A DNA stretch of 64,000 nt from Pseudomonadota bacterium (GTDB lineage: Bacteria > Pseudomonadota > Gammaproteobacteria > Burkholderiales > Burkholderiaceae_C), in assembly GCA_022566735.1 (NCBI GenBank), contig JADFIG010000004.1:143555-207554 (forward strand), read 5' to 3'. This document shows positions 1 to 9,372 of the stretch, piece by piece. Below the pieces are notes generated by a model. That model worked only from the letters and a program-made list of their open reading frames with translations. It was not told the DNA's origin and searched no databases. How positions within the stretch are numbered: the stretch's first letter is position 1; each line of letters starts with the position of its first letter. Both the position numbers and the translations under genes were made by a program.

Positions 1-263
1 CAGGCATTGGCCGGGCTGTTGAGCAACTCGGCCACCAGCAAGGCGTGCTCGTGCTCGCCGCCCACCGGAGCGCCATCCTCCAGGTCCAGCGTCACGTCGA
101 AGACGGCGCGCCCGGCCGCCTCGGCCATCTCGGCCTGCAGCGCCAGGCTCTTGCGCATGCGCGCCTCCACGCCCGCGTAGTGGTCGCACACGGGCAGGTG
201 AGGGGTGGCCACATCGGCGCCGAACAGCGCGTGGCGGGGATGGATGGTGGTCAGCGTGGACAT
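1..263 (-). CDS. HpcH/HpaI aldolase / citrate lyase beta-like protein (N-terminal part, runs off the left edge)
   Basis: The minus strand encodes 87 residues from an ATG at 263, opening MSTLTTIHPRHALFGADV and containing FDVTLDLEDGAPVGGE. The acidic DLEDG segment is the metal/substrate region typical of CitE-like CoA-ester lyases. Members of this family cleave or condense short acyl-CoA esters such as malyl- or citramalyl-CoA. The gene lies directly downstream of mdh and on the same strand, a common Burkholderiales arrangement, with an mdh terminator hairpin between them. The C-terminal two thirds lie outside the window, so the exact substrate cannot be judged. Confidence 0.75.
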   Translation of the reverse strand, partial: MSTLTTIHPRHALFGADVATPHLPVCDHYAGVEARMRKSLALQAEMAEAAGRAVFDVTLDLEDGAPVGGEHEHALLVAELLNSPANA

Positions 264-292
264 CGCGGCATCCTGCAGCAAGACGGGGACAA

Positions 293-327
293 AAACAAAA
301 AGCCGGCCAACCCGAAGGTCGCCGGCT
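293..327 (-). terminator. Rho-independent terminator of mdh
   Basis: On the minus strand the hairpin AGCCGGC (327-321) / GCCGGCT (307-301), with an inner ACC/GGT pair round a short loop, is followed by a T run (297-301 and beyond). It sits 44 bases after the mdh stop. Confidence 0.75.
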
Positions 328-370
328 CTCATTGTGCTGCAGCCCGCGAAGGCTGCGTCACCTCATGGCA

Positions 371-1357
371 TCACAGCAGGTGCTTGACGCCGTCTTGCTC
401 GCCTTGCAGCTCGGCCAGGGTCTTGTTGATGCACTCTTGCGAGAAGGCATCGATCTCCAGGCCTTCGACGATCTTGTACTCGCCGTTTTCGGTGGTCACG
501 GGGAAGCCGAACACGATGCCGGCGGGGATGCCGTACTCGCCGTTCGAAGGCACGCCCATGGTGACCCATTCGCCGTTGGAGCCCAGGGCCCAGTCACGGA
601 TGTGGTCGATGGCGGCGTTGGCAGCCGAAGCGGCCGACGACAGGCCGCGGGCGGCGATGATGGCGGCGCCACGCTTGCCCACGGTCGGCAGGAAGGTGTC
701 GGCGTTCCAGACCTGGTCGTTGACCAGGTCCTTGATCGACTTGCCGTTCGTGGTGGCGAAGCGGTAGTCGGCGTACATCGTGGGCGAGTGGTTGCCCCAC
801 ACGGTCAGCTTGCGGATGTCGCCCACCTTGGTGCCGGTCTTGGCGGCCAGCTGCGAGGCAGCGCGGTTGTGGTCCAGGCGCAGCATGGCGGTGAAGTTCT
901 TGGCCGGCAGGTCCGGGGCCGACTTCATGGCGATGTAGGCGTTGGTGTTGGCGGGGTTGCCGACGACCAGCACCTTGACGTTGCGCGAAGCCACGGCGTT
1001 CAGGGCCTTGCCCTGGGCGGTGAAGATCTGGGCGTTGGCGGCCAGCAGGTCGGCGCGCTCCATGCCGGGGCCACGGGGACGGGCGCCGACCAGCAGGGCG
1101 TAGTCGGTGTCCTTGAAGGCTTGCAGGGGGTCGGAGTGGGCTTCGATGCCGGCCAGCAGCGGGAAAGCGCAGTCTTCCAGTTCCATGATCACGCCCTTCA
1201 GGGCGTTCTGGGCCTTCTCATCGGGGATTTCCAGCAGCTGCAGGATGACGGGCTGGTCCTTGCCCAGCATTTCGCCCGAGGCGATGCGGAACAGGAGGGC
1301 GTAACCGATTTGGCCAGCGGCGCCGGTGACGGCGACGCGAACGGGTGCTTTGCTCAT
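371..1357 (-). CDS. mdh: Malate dehydrogenase (NAD-dependent)
   Basis: 328 residues, the usual length for the family. Oxidises malate to oxaloacetate in the TCA cycle in the cytoplasm. The N-terminus carries the Rossmann motif [16 protein letters not shown]. Further on come [13 protein letters not shown] and [12 protein letters not shown], the substrate-arginine region, and the catalytic His segment [13 protein letters not shown]. It is transcribed divergently from the GntR regulator and the sdh operon. A good promoter (TTGACG, 17 bases, TAGACT) and a palindromic operator lie upstream. The ATG at 1357 is the only start that gives the conserved N-terminus. Confidence 0.97.
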   Translation of the reverse strand: MSKAPVRVAVTGAAGQIGYALLFRIASGEMLGKDQPVILQLLEIPDEKAQNALKGVIMELEDCAFPLLAGIEAHSDPLQAFKDTDYALLVGARPRGPGMERADLLAANAQIFTAQGKALNAVASRNVKVLVVGNPANTNAYIAMKSAPDLPAKNFTAMLRLDHNRAASQLAAKTGTKVGDIRKLTVWGNHSPTMYADYRFATTNGKSIKDLVNDQVWNADTFLPTVGKRGAAIIAARGLSSAASAANAAIDHIRDWALGSNGEWVTMGVPSNGEYGIPAGIVFGFPVTTENGEYKIVEGLEIDAFSQECINKTLAELQGEQDGVKHLL

Positions 1358-1414
1358 GGCAACTCCGAAATGAGAAGGGGGGTAAGAAAGACGGCAAGTG
1401 TAGCGTCGCGCGGC

Positions 1415-1443
1415 AGTCTAGGCACATTGCCCCACTGCGTCAA
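1415..1443 (-). promoter_or_regulatory. Predicted sigma-70 promoter of mdh
   Basis: On the minus strand -35 TTGACG (1443-1438) and -10 TAGACT (1420-1415) are separated by exactly 17 bases. Transcription would begin about 50 bases upstream of the mdh ATG. Confidence 0.55.
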
Positions 1444-1450
1444 TGATCTT

Positions 1451-1468
1451 ATGTCTTATATATGACAT
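1451..1468. promoter_or_regulatory. Palindromic operator, probably for the adjacent GntR regulator
   Basis: ATGTC-N8-GACAT is a perfect inverted repeat with an all-A/T centre. It lies in the mdh/GntR divergent region, 7 bases upstream of the mdh -35 box. The same TGTC-N8-GACA spacing occurs upstream of sdhC at 2483-2498. Binding by this GntR protein is inferred, not shown. Confidence 0.5.
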
Positions 1469-1596
1469 CATCCAACCCTTCCGTGGACTTCTGGTCGCAG
1501 TTGTGGTGCAATGACGCCCGTTCGTCCGAGCCTGACCCGGGCTCGGTCCGGGCCGACGCTGATCCACCCGATCGCCTTTTCACATCCTGACACGCC

Positions 1597-2442
1597 GTGG
1601 TGACCCCTCCGTCCCTTTCTGCTGCGCAAGACCCGCTGCCCGTCGGCGGCGCGTCGCTCACTGCGGGCGCGGCGACAGGGCTGTCTGGCGCGGCATCCAC
1701 CGCGGCCGCGGCTTCGGTGGCCCCCTCGTTCAGCCCGCTCTACCAGCAGATCAAGACCCTGATCCTGCGCAGCCTGCAAGGCGGCGAGTGGCGCCCCGGT
1801 GAAGCCATCCCCTCCGAAATCGACCTCGCTGCCCGTTTCAAGGTCAGCCAGGGCACGGTGCGCAAGGCGGTCGACGAACTCGCTGCCGAAAACCTGCTGG
1901 TGCGCCGCCAGGGCAAGGGCACCTTCGTGGCCACCCACGCGGAAGAGCAGGTCCAGTACCGCTTCCTGCGCCTGGCCCCCGACATCCCCGACAACACCCC
2001 TGGTGCCGCGCGCCGCGAATTCCTCGACTGCCGCCGCCTGGTCGCGCCCGCCGATGTGGCGGCCTCGCTGCAGTTGCAGGCCGGTGAGCAGGTGCTGGAA
2101 ATCCGCCGCGTGCTGCATTTCGCGGGGCAGCCGGTCGTGCTCGATGACATCTGGCTGCCGGCGCACCTCTTCAAGGGCCTGACTGCCGAGCGCCTGAGCG
2201 AATACCGCGGCCCGATGTACGGCCTGTTTGAAACCGAATTTGGCGTGCGCATGATCCGCGCCGAGGAAAAACTGCGCGCCGTGGCGGCGCACTCCTCGGT
2301 GGCCGGGCTGCTGCAGGTCGAGCCTGGCGCGCCGCTGCTGAGCGTCGAGCGCCTGGCCTTCACTTATGGCGATCAGCCCGTGGAATTGCGCCGTGGCCTC
2401 TACCGCACCGATCGGCACTACTACCGCAACGAATTGAGCTGA
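1597..2442 (+). CDS. GntR-family (HutC/UTRA-type) transcriptional regulator
   Basis: 281 residues from a GTG start (GTG also at 1600). The first ~45 residues are Ala/Ser-rich and probably disordered. The winged HTH follows (FSPLYQQIKTLILRSLQ, then IPSEIDLAARFKVSQGTVRKAVDEL, roughly residues 45-115). A UTRA effector domain (about 130-275) includes EIRRVLHFAGQPVVLDDIWL. It sits between divergent mdh and the sdh operon, so it is probably a local regulator of TCA-cycle genes. The effector is unknown. A shared inverted repeat upstream of both mdh and sdhC is its likely target. Confidence 0.88.
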   Translation: MVTPPSLSAAQDPLPVGGASLTAGAATGLSGAASTAAAASVAPSFSPLYQQIKTLILRSLQGGEWRPGEAIPSEIDLAARFKVSQGTVRKAVDELAAENLLVRRQGKGTFVATHAEEQVQYRFLRLAPDIPDNTPGAARREFLDCRRLVAPADVAASLQLQAGEQVLEIRRVLHFAGQPVVLDDIWLPAHLFKGLTAERLSEYRGPMYGLFETEFGVRMIRAEEKLRAVAAHSSVAGLLQVEPGAPLLSVERLAFTYGDQPVELRRGLYRTDRHYYRNELS

Positions 2443-2482
2443 ACGGCATCCATCTTCACGTGTTCGCGTCTGGCCGGTGATC

Positions 2483-2498
2483 TGTCTCGCAGATGACA
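2483..2498. promoter_or_regulatory. Second TGTC-N8-GACA site, upstream of sdhC
   Basis: TGTC and GACA with an 8-base spacer match the geometry of the site at 1451-1468, and both are followed by the same bases (ATGACATCA overall). A -10-like TAAAAT lies at 2535-2540 with only a weak -35. The site would therefore lie upstream of the core promoter, as at mdh. Confidence 0.4.
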
Positions 2499-2590
2499 TC
2501 AGGGCAGGCGGGTCTGAGGGCATGGGGATTGCCCTAAAATCCCTGGATTCTTCGACAGATTTTTGACGCTCGGCAGGAGCCTTCATCAAC

Positions 2591-3010
2591 ATGGCTGATA
2601 ACGCGAAAACCCCACGCCCCGTCTACCGGAACATCCACATCACGGACATCGTGTCGTACCGGCTTCCCCCTGCCGGCATCGTCTCGATCCTGCACCGCAT
2701 CAGTGGCGCAGTGTTGTTCCTGCTGATGCCCTTCATCGTCTGGATGTTCGACACCAGCGTCTCTTCGGAGATCTCCTTCGGCGAGTTCACCTCGGTGTTC
2801 CGCGGCGATGCCGGCTGGTTCTTCAAGCTCATCGCCCTGGGTCTGATCTGGGCCTACCTGCACCACTTCGTCGCCGGCGTGCGCCACCTGATCATGGACG
2901 CCACCCACTCCGTCAGCAAGGAGCAGGGCCACTCCACCGCCATCGTCACGCTGGCGCTGAGCACGGGCCTGACCGTGGTGCTGGGCGCCAAGCTGTTCGG
3001 CCTGTTCTGA
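2591..3010 (+). CDS. sdhC: Succinate dehydrogenase cytochrome b556 subunit
   Basis: 139 residues with three predicted membrane helices. This is one of two membrane anchors of complex II, holding haem b and part of the ubiquinone site. SILHRISGAVLF is the conserved quinone-site helix start, and HHFVAGVRHLIMD carries the haem-ligand histidine region. An AGGAG-like ribosome site (GCAGGAG) lies about 10 bases before the ATG. It is first in the sdhCDAB-sdhE operon and is followed 34 bases later by sdhD. Confidence 0.95.
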   Translation: MADNAKTPRPVYRNIHITDIVSYRLPPAGIVSILHRISGAVLFLLMPFIVWMFDTSVSSEISFGEFTSVFRGDAGWFFKLIALGLIWAYLHHFVAGVRHLIMDATHSVSKEQGHSTAIVTLALSTGLTVVLGAKLFGLF

Positions 3011-3044
3011 TCCCCACGTCGCTTCCCGTTCCAGGAAAACAACC

Positions 3045-3407
3045 ATGTCTCAAAACTACGGAACCAAGCGCATCGTCACCGGTGCGCACTATGGCCTGCG
3101 TGACTGGCTTGCCCAGCGCATCACGGCCGTGCTGATGGCCCTGTTCACCGTCGTCCTGCTGGTGCAGGTGCTGACGGCCAGCAGCCTCGACTACTACAGC
3201 TGGTCCGCCATCTTTGCCCAGCAGTGGATGAAGACCCTGACCTTCGTCGTCATCATCTCGCTGCTCTACCACGCCTGGGTGGGCGTGCGCGACATCTGGA
3301 TGGACTACGTCAAGCCCGTGGGCGTGCGCCTGGCCCTGCAGGTGTTCACCCTCGTGTGGCTGGTCGGCTGTGCCGGCTGGGCCATCCAAGTGCTCTGGAG
3401 ACTGTAA
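3045..3407 (+). CDS. sdhD: Succinate dehydrogenase membrane anchor subunit
   Basis: 120 residues with three hydrophobic helices. It is the second anchor of complex II. The N-terminus GTKRIVTGAHYGLRDWLAQR is typical of the betaproteobacterial subunit. LLYHAWVGVRDIWMDY supplies the second haem histidine and the Asp/Tyr near the quinone site. The sdhA ATG follows three bases after the stop, so the two are tightly coupled. Confidence 0.95.
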   Translation: MSQNYGTKRIVTGAHYGLRDWLAQRITAVLMALFTVVLLVQVLTASSLDYYSWSAIFAQQWMKTLTFVVIISLLYHAWVGVRDIWMDYVKPVGVRLALQVFTLVWLVGCAGWAIQVLWRL

Positions 3408-3410
3408 AAA

Positions 3411-5183
3411 ATGACCGCTACCTCTCTTCCTACCCGCAAGTTTGATGTCGTGATCGTGGGTGCCGGCGGTTCCGGCATGCGCGCTTCCCTGCAGCTGTCG
3501 CGCGCCGGCCTCAACGTGGCCGTGCTGTCCAAGGTCTTCCCGACCCGCTCGCACACCGTGGCAGCCCAAGGCGGCATCGGTGCCTCGCTGGGCAACATGT
3601 CCGAAGACAACTGGCACTACCACTTCTACGACACCATCAAGGGCTCCGACTGGCTGGGCGACCAGGACGCCATCGAGTTCATGTGCCGTGAAGCACCGAA
3701 GGTCGTGTACGAACTCGAACACTTCGGCATGCCCTTCGACCGCAACGCCGACGGCACCATCTACCAGCGTCCGTTCGGTGGCCACACCGCCAACTACGGC
3801 GAAAAGCCTGTGCAACGCGCTTGCGCCGCCGCTGACCGCACCGGCCACGCCCTGCTGCACACCCTGTACCAGCAAAACGTCAAGGCCCGCACCCAGTTCT
3901 TCGTGGAGTGGATGGCCCTCGACCTGATCCGCGACGCCGAAGGCGACGTGGTCGGCGTGACCGCCCTGGAAATGGAAACCGGCGACGTGCACGTGCTGCA
4001 CGCCAAGACCGTGCTGTTCGCCACCGGTGGCGCCGGCCGCATCTACCAGGCTTCCACCAACGCCTTCATCAACACCGGCGACGGCCTGGGCATGGCTGCC
4101 CGCGCCAACATCCCGCTGGAAGACATGGAGTTCTGGCAGTTCCACCCCACCGGCGTGGCCGGTGCCGGCGTGCTGCTGACCGAAGGCTGCCGCGGTGAAG
4201 GTGCCATCCTGCGCAACGCCAACGGCGAGCGCTTCATGGAGCGCTATGCCCCGACCCTGAAGGACCTGGCCCCGCGTGACTTCGTGTCCCGCTCCATGGA
4301 CCAGGAAATCAAGGAAGGCCGTGGCTGTGGTCCCAACAAGGACTACGTGGTGCTGGACATGACCCACCTGGGCGCCGAGACCATCATGAAGCGCCTGCCC
4401 TCGGTGTTCGAGATCGGCCACAACTTCGCCAACGTCGACATCACCAAGGAGCCGATCCCCGTCGTGCCGACCATCCACTACCAGATGGGTGGCATCCCGA
4501 CGAACGTGCACGGCCAGGTCGTGGTGCCCAACAACGGCATCCACAACGAGGTCATCAACGGCCTCTACGCCGTGGGCGAGTGCTCCTGCGTGTCGGTGCA
4601 CGGCGCCAACCGCCTGGGCACCAACTCGCTGCTCGACCTGGTGGTGTTCGGCCGTGCCGCCGGCAACCACATCGTCGAGTTCGCCAGCAAGACCAAGTCG
4701 CACAAGCCCCTGCCCAAGGACGCTGCCGACTACACCCTGTCGCGCCTGGCCCGCCTGGAAGCCGCCAAGAACGGCGAGTACTGCCAGGACGTCGCCAACG
4801 ACATCCGCTCGACCATGCAGAAGCACGCTGGCGTGTTCCGCACGCAGGCCTCCATGGACGAAGGCGTCAAGAAGATCGCCGAAGTGCGCGAGCGCGTGAA
4901 GCACATCGGCCTGAAGGACAACTCCAAGGTCTTCAACACCGCCCGCATCGAGGCCCTGGAAGTGGACAACCTGATCGAGGCCGCACAAGCCACGATGGTG
5001 GCCGCTGCCGCCCGCCAGGAAAGCCGTGGCGCCCACGCTCACGACGACTTCCCGAACCGCGACGACGACAACTGGATGCGTCACTCGCTGTGGTACTCCG
5101 AAGGCAATCGCCTGGACTACAAGCCGGTGGTGCTCAAGCCCCTGACGGCCGAGTCCGTGCCGCCCAAGGCCCGCACGTTCTGA
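3411..5183 (+). CDS. sdhA: Succinate dehydrogenase flavoprotein subunit
   Basis: 590 residues, full length. It carries covalent FAD and oxidises succinate to fumarate on the cytoplasmic face of complex II. The dinucleotide-binding motif VVIVGAGGSGM is at about residues 13-23. The FAD-linking histidine is H48 in RSHTVAAQGGIGASLGN. MEFWQFHPTG and EGCRGEGAILRN form the substrate/capping region, and HGANRLGTNSLLDLVVFGR is the C-terminal FAD contact. Its flavinylation would need SdhE, encoded just downstream of sdhB. Confidence 0.98.
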   Translation: MTATSLPTRKFDVVIVGAGGSGMRASLQLSRAGLNVAVLSKVFPTRSHTVAAQGGIGASLGNMSEDNWHYHFYDTIKGSDWLGDQDAIEFMCREAPKVVYELEHFGMPFDRNADGTIYQRPFGGHTANYGEKPVQRACAAADRTGHALLHTLYQQNVKARTQFFVEWMALDLIRDAEGDVVGVTALEMETGDVHVLHAKTVLFATGGAGRIYQASTNAFINTGDGLGMAARANIPLEDMEFWQFHPTGVAGAGVLLTEGCRGEGAILRNANGERFMERYAPTLKDLAPRDFVSRSMDQEIKEGRGCGPNKDYVVLDMTHLGAETIMKRLPSVFEIGHNFANVDITKEPIPVVPTIHYQMGGIPTNVHGQVVVPNNGIHNEVINGLYAVGECSCVSVHGANRLGTNSLLDLVVFGRAAGNHIVEFASKTKSHKPLPKDAADYTLSRLARLEAAKNGEYCQDVANDIRSTMQKHAGVFRTQASMDEGVKKIAEVRERVKHIGLKDNSKVFNTARIEALEVDNLIEAAQATMVAAAARQESRGAHAHDDFPNRDDDNWMRHSLWYSEGNRLDYKPVVLKPLTAESVPPKARTF

Positions 5184-5213
5184 TCGACGCGATCCAGCAT
5201 TGAGGAATCCAAC

Positions 5214-5921
5214 ATGAGCCAAAAGCGCACTTTCCAGATCTACCGCTACGACCCCGACAGGGACGCCAAGCCGTACATGCAGACCATCGAGATCGAACTC
5301 GAAGGCAACGAACGCATGCTGCTGGACGCCCTGGTCAAGCTCAAGAAGGTCGATCCGTCCATCGCTTTCCGCCGCTCCTGCCGTGAAGGCGTGTGCGGTT
5401 CGGACGCCATGAACATCAACGGCAAGAACGGTCTGGCCTGTCTGACCAACCTGCGCACGCTGCCCCAGACCATCGTTCTGAAGCCGCTGCCGGGCCTGCC
5501 CGTGATCCGCGACCTGCACGTGGACATGACGCAGTTCTTCAAGCAGTACAACTCCATCAAGCCCTACCTCATCAACGACACGCCGCCGCCCGAGAAGGAG
5601 CGTCTGCAGTCGCCCGAGGAGCGTGAGGAGCTCGACGGCCTGTACGAGTGCATCCTGTGCGCCAGCTGCTCGACCAGCTGCCCCAGCTTCTGGTGGAACC
5701 CCGACAAGTTCGTGGGCCCCGCCGGTCTGCTGCAGGCCTACCGCTTCATCGCCGACAGCCGCGACGAAGGCACGGCCGAGCGCCTGGACAACCTGGAAGA
5801 CCCGTACCGCCTGTTCCGCTGCCACACCATCATGAACTGTGTGGATGTCTGCCCGAAGCACCTGAACCCGACCAAGGCCATCGGCAAGATCAAGGAGCTG
5901 ATGGTCAAGCGCGCCGTCTGA
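5214..5921 (+). CDS. sdhB: Succinate dehydrogenase iron-sulfur subunit
   Basis: 235 residues. It passes electrons from FAD to ubiquinone through three clusters. All cysteines are visible: SCREGVCGSDAMNINGKNG plus LACL for 2Fe-2S, CILCASCSTSCPSFWW for 4Fe-4S, and CHTIMNCVDVCPKHLNP for 3Fe-4S. A ribosome site (GAGGAA) precedes the ATG by 7 bases. It lies 30 bases after sdhA within the operon. Confidence 0.97.
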   Translation: MSQKRTFQIYRYDPDRDAKPYMQTIEIELEGNERMLLDALVKLKKVDPSIAFRRSCREGVCGSDAMNINGKNGLACLTNLRTLPQTIVLKPLPGLPVIRDLHVDMTQFFKQYNSIKPYLINDTPPPEKERLQSPEEREELDGLYECILCASCSTSCPSFWWNPDKFVGPAGLLQAYRFIADSRDEGTAERLDNLEDPYRLFRCHTIMNCVDVCPKHLNPTKAIGKIKELMVKRAV

Positions 5922-5965
5922 CGCGCATCCTCCGCATGCCTGCCCTGAACACCCAGACAGACACC

Positions 5966-6259
5966 ATGACCGACGCCGCCCAGCCACTCGCCGACCAGAC
6001 GCCCGATGCGGACGTGCTGCGGCGCCTGCGCTGGCGATGCCGCCGCGGCCTGCTCGAAAACGACCTGTTCATCGACCGGTTCTTCGAGCAGCACGGCGAC
6101 GGTCTGACCAATGCTTTGGTACAGGGCTTGCTTGAACTCATGGACCTGTCTGACAATGACTTGCTTGATCTGCTGCTGGCCCGCAAGGAGCCTCAAGGGG
6201 ATCTGGACAATGCCGAAGTCAGGCGGGTGCTGTCCTTGATGAGGGTGTCCCAGGCATGA
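5966..6259 (+). CDS. sdhE: FAD assembly factor SdhE (succinate dehydrogenase flavinylation)
   Basis: 97 residues from the ATG at 5966. An in-frame ATG at 5936 would add 10 residues, and neither start has a strong ribosome site. The family helps attach FAD covalently to SdhA. The conserved RRGxxE-type motif appears as RWRCRRGLLENDLFIDRFF, followed by DLSDNDLLDLLLARKEP. Its position directly after sdhB supports the assignment. The length fits the family (about 80-100 residues). Confidence 0.9.
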   Translation: MTDAAQPLADQTPDADVLRRLRWRCRRGLLENDLFIDRFFEQHGDGLTNALVQGLLELMDLSDNDLLDLLLARKEPQGDLDNAEVRRVLSLMRVSQA

Positions 6260-6443
6260 CCTGCCGCGGCGCAGCCCCGATCCACGCGAGTGGGCGGTCG
6301 CCGCAAGGCGCGAGGCAAGTTGCTTCGCCCGATAATGCCGTTTTCATGCTGTCCTTGCGCTGCGTTGACGCCGTTTTCGGCGCCTGACCGGGGCACGCCA
6401 CATCGCTTTTTTCTCACACAAGACCGACCCCCTAGGAGTGCTC

Positions 6444-7754
6444 ATGACACCGTCCGACGTGAAAGCCACCCTGTCGTTTTCTGACGGCAGCCCCAGCATG
6501 GAACTGCCCATCTACAAGGGCTCCGTTGGCCCGGATGTGATTGACATCCGCAAGCTGTACGGCCAGACCGGCAAGTTCACCTACGACCCCGGCTTCCTGT
6601 CCACCGCGTCCTGTAACTCGACCATCACCTACATCGATGGCGACAAGGGTGAGCTGCTGTACCGCGGCTACCCCATCGAGCAGCTGGCCACCAACTGCGA
6701 CTTCCTGGAAACCTGCTACCTGCTGCTGAACGGCGAACTGCCCGACGCCACGCAGAAGACCGACTTCGTCAACCGCGTGTCCAACCACACGATGGTCAAC
6801 GAGCAGATGCAGTTCTTCCTGCGCGGCTTCCGCCGTGACGCCCACCCGATGGCCGTCATGACCGGCCTGGTGGGGGCCCTGTCGGCCTTCTATCACGACA
6901 GCACCGACATCAACAACCCCGAGCACCGCCAGGTCGCGGCCATCCGCCTGATCGCCAAGATGCCCACGCTCGTGGCCATGGCTTACAAGTACTCGATCGG
7001 CCAGCCGTTCATCTACCCGAAGAACGACCTGTCGTACACCGAGAACTTCATGCGCATGATGTTCGCCACGCCCTGCGCTGACTACAAGGTCAACGACGTG
7101 CTGGTGCGCGCCATGGACCGCATCTTCATCCTGCACGCCGACCACGAGCAGAACGCGTCGACCTCGACCGTGCGCCTGTGCGGTTCGTCCGGCACCAACC
7201 CCTTCGCCGCCATCGCCGCTGGCGTGGCCTGCCTGTGGGGCCCGGCTCACGGTGGCGCCAACGAAGCCGCCCTGAACATGCTGGAAGAAATCCAGCGCAA
7301 GGGTGGTGTCGAGAAGATCGGTGAATTCATCGCCGAGGTGAAGGACAAGAACTCCGCCACCAAGCTGATGGGCTTCGGTCACCGCGTCTACAAGAACTAC
7401 GACCCGCGTGCCAAGCTGATGCGCGAAACCTGCCACGAGGTGCTGAACGAGCTGGGCCTGCAGAACGACCCGCTGTTCAAGCTGGCCATGGCCCTGGAAA
7501 AGATCGCCCTGGAAGACGACTACTTCGTGTCGCGCAAGCTGTACCCGAACGTCGACTTCTACTCCGGCATCGTCCAGCGCGCCATCGGCATCCCTGTGCA
7601 GCTGTTCACCGCCATCTTCGCCCTGGCCCGCACCGTGGGCTGGATCGCCCAGCTCAACGAGATGATCGGCGACCCCGAGTACAAGATCGGCCGTCCCCGT
7701 CAGCTGTTCGTCGGCGCTGAAAAGCGCGACGTCAAGCCCATCGGCCAGCGCTGA
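6444..7754 (+). CDS. gltA: Citrate synthase (type II, hexameric)
   Basis: 436 residues, starting at the ATG at 6444, five bases after the ribosome site TAGGAG. A GTG at 6438 lies inside that site and is rejected. Condenses oxaloacetate with acetyl-CoA. Catalytic segments are GPAHGGANE and [14 protein letters not shown] (the two histidines) and NVDFYSG (aspartate). The extended N-terminal domain is typical of the NADH-sensitive Gram-negative type. A strong terminator follows at 7805, so it ends the TCA block. Confidence 0.98.
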   Translation: MTPSDVKATLSFSDGSPSMELPIYKGSVGPDVIDIRKLYGQTGKFTYDPGFLSTASCNSTITYIDGDKGELLYRGYPIEQLATNCDFLETCYLLLNGELPDATQKTDFVNRVSNHTMVNEQMQFFLRGFRRDAHPMAVMTGLVGALSAFYHDSTDINNPEHRQVAAIRLIAKMPTLVAMAYKYSIGQPFIYPKNDLSYTENFMRMMFATPCADYKVNDVLVRAMDRIFILHADHEQNASTSTVRLCGSSGTNPFAAIAAGVACLWGPAHGGANEAALNMLEEIQRKGGVEKIGEFIAEVKDKNSATKLMGFGHRVYKNYDPRAKLMRETCHEVLNELGLQNDPLFKLAMALEKIALEDDYFVSRKLYPNVDFYSGIVQRAIGIPVQLFTAIFALARTVGWIAQLNEMIGDPEYKIGRPRQLFVGAEKRDVKPIGQR

Positions 7755-7804
7755 TCCCTCGCTGATCGGCCGTGCAGTGCCCCCCCGGGCACCGCGCGAG
7801 CGAG

Positions 7805-7832
7805 AGCCCCGCGCCTTGCGGGGCTTTTTTTT
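7805..7832 (+). terminator. Rho-independent terminator of gltA
   Basis: Perfect 8-bp stem AGCCCCGC (7805-7812) / GCGGGGCT (7818-7825) with a 5-base loop and eight Ts (7825-7832). Confidence 0.92.
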
Positions 7833-7937
7833 GCCCGCGCCGATGCGCAGGGGGCCATGCAACCCCATCGGGATGACCATGGCACCCCCATTGCCTTAAA
7901 ATCGACATCTTTCCCCACACCGCGCAGCCAGAGCATC

Positions 7938-9347
7938 ATGGGACGCACCCTCTACGACAAGATCTGGGACGAGCACGTCGTCCACACCGAGGAAGATGGC
8001 ACGGCCACCCTCTACATCGACCGCCATCTGGTGCATGAAGTCACCAGCCCGCAGGCCTTCGAGGGCCTGGACATGGCGGGCCGCAAGGTGTGGCGTCTGT
8101 CGGCCAACCTGGCGGTGAGCGACCACAACGTGCCCACGACCGACCGCTCCGAAGGCATCAAGGACCCGGTCTCCAAGCTGCAGGTCGACACCCTGGACCA
8201 GAACTGCGACCGCGTCGGCATCACCCAGTTCAAGATGGGCGACAAGCGCCAGGGCATTGTCCACGTGATCGGCCCCGAGCAGGGCGCCACGCTGCCCGGC
8301 ATGACCGTGGTCTGCGGCGACAGCCACACCTCCACCCACGGCGCGTTCGGCGCGCTGGCCCACGGCATCGGCACCTCCGAGGTCGAGCACGTGCTGGCCA
8401 CGCAGACGCTGTTGGCCAAGAAGGCCAGGAACATGCTGGTGAAGGTCGAAGGCACCCTGGCCAAGGGTTGCTCGGCCAAGGACATCGTGCTGGCCATCAT
8501 CGGCAAGATCGGCACGGCCGGCGGCACGGGCTACACCATCGAGTTCGCCGGCAGCGCCATCCGTGCCCTGAGCATGGAAGGCCGCATGACCGTGTGCAAC
8601 ATGGCCATCGAAGCCGGTGCCCGTGCCGGCCTGGTGGCCGTCGACGACACCACCATCGCCTACGTGCAGAACCGCCCCTTCAGCCCGAAGGGCGTGGAGC
8701 TGGAGCAGGCCATCGCCTACTGGCGCACCTTGCACTCGGACGCGGATGCCCAGTTCGACGCCGTGGTGGAGCTGGACGCCAGCCAGATCGCCCCGCAAGT
8801 CACCTGGGGCACCTCGCCCGAGATGGTGCTGTCGGTGCTGGACCGCGTGCCGGATCCCGACAAGGAAAAGGATGCCGTCAAGCGCTCGGCCATGGAGCGT
8901 GCACTGACCTACATGGCGCTGGAGCCGAACAAGGCCATCGACGACATCCGCGTGGACAAGGTCTTCATCGGTTCGTGCACCAACAGCCGCATCGAAGACA
9001 TGCGCGAAGCCGCTGCCGTCGTGCGCAAGCTCGGTGGCCGTGTCGCCGCCAACATCAAGCTGGCCCTGGTGGTGCCCGGCTCGGGTCTGGTCAAGGAGCA
9101 GGCCGAGCGCGAAGGCCTCGACCAGGTCTTCAAGGCCGCGGGCTTCGAGTGGCGCGAGCCCGGCTGCTCCATGTGCCTGGCCATGAACGCCGACCGGCTG
9201 GAGCCCGGCGAGCGCTGCGCCTCCACCAGCAACCGCAACTTCGAGGGCCGTCAAGGCGCCGGTGGCCGCACCCACCTGGTCAGCCCCGCCATGGCCGCTG
9301 CGGCCGCCATGGAAGGCCATTTCGTCGACGTTCGCCGCCTGGCGTGA
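7938..9347 (+). CDS. leuC: 3-isopropylmalate dehydratase large subunit
   Basis: 469 residues, starting [15 protein letters not shown]. An in-frame reading further upstream has no family support. With LeuD it isomerises 2- to 3-isopropylmalate in leucine synthesis. The 4Fe-4S ligands are C347 ([12 protein letters not shown]), C410 and C413 (GCSMCLAMN). [20 protein letters not shown] is the aconitase-family signature. It is first of leuC, a small lipoprotein gene, leuD and leuB, all closely spaced on one strand. Confidence 0.97.
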   Translation: MGRTLYDKIWDEHVVHTEEDGTATLYIDRHLVHEVTSPQAFEGLDMAGRKVWRLSANLAVSDHNVPTTDRSEGIKDPVSKLQVDTLDQNCDRVGITQFKMGDKRQGIVHVIGPEQGATLPGMTVVCGDSHTSTHGAFGALAHGIGTSEVEHVLATQTLLAKKARNMLVKVEGTLAKGCSAKDIVLAIIGKIGTAGGTGYTIEFAGSAIRALSMEGRMTVCNMAIEAGARAGLVAVDDTTIAYVQNRPFSPKGVELEQAIAYWRTLHSDADAQFDAVVELDASQIAPQVTWGTSPEMVLSVLDRVPDPDKEKDAVKRSAMERALTYMALEPNKAIDDIRVDKVFIGSCTNSRIEDMREAAAVVRKLGGRVAANIKLALVVPGSGLVKEQAEREGLDQVFKAAGFEWREPGCSMCLAMNADRLEPGERCASTSNRNFEGRQGAGGRTHLVSPAMAAAAAMEGHFVDVRRLA

Positions 9348-9372
9348 CCCCACCGTTGTGGAGACCCTGAAC

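Noticed and set aside
2946..5987. 1013-codon open frame on the minus strand across sdhD, sdhA and sdhB
   Set aside because: It lies antisense to certain genes. Its composition (His/Gly/Val/Ala-rich, no motifs) is the usual shadow of high-GC codon use.
6438..6446. GTG at 6438 as the gltA start
   Set aside because: It lies inside the ribosome-binding sequence TAGGAG that serves the ATG at 6444.
7886..7905. TGCC-N8-GACA before leuC, resembling the TCA operator
   Set aside because: One half-site is mismatched and the spacer looks like an ordinary -10 box; probably chance.
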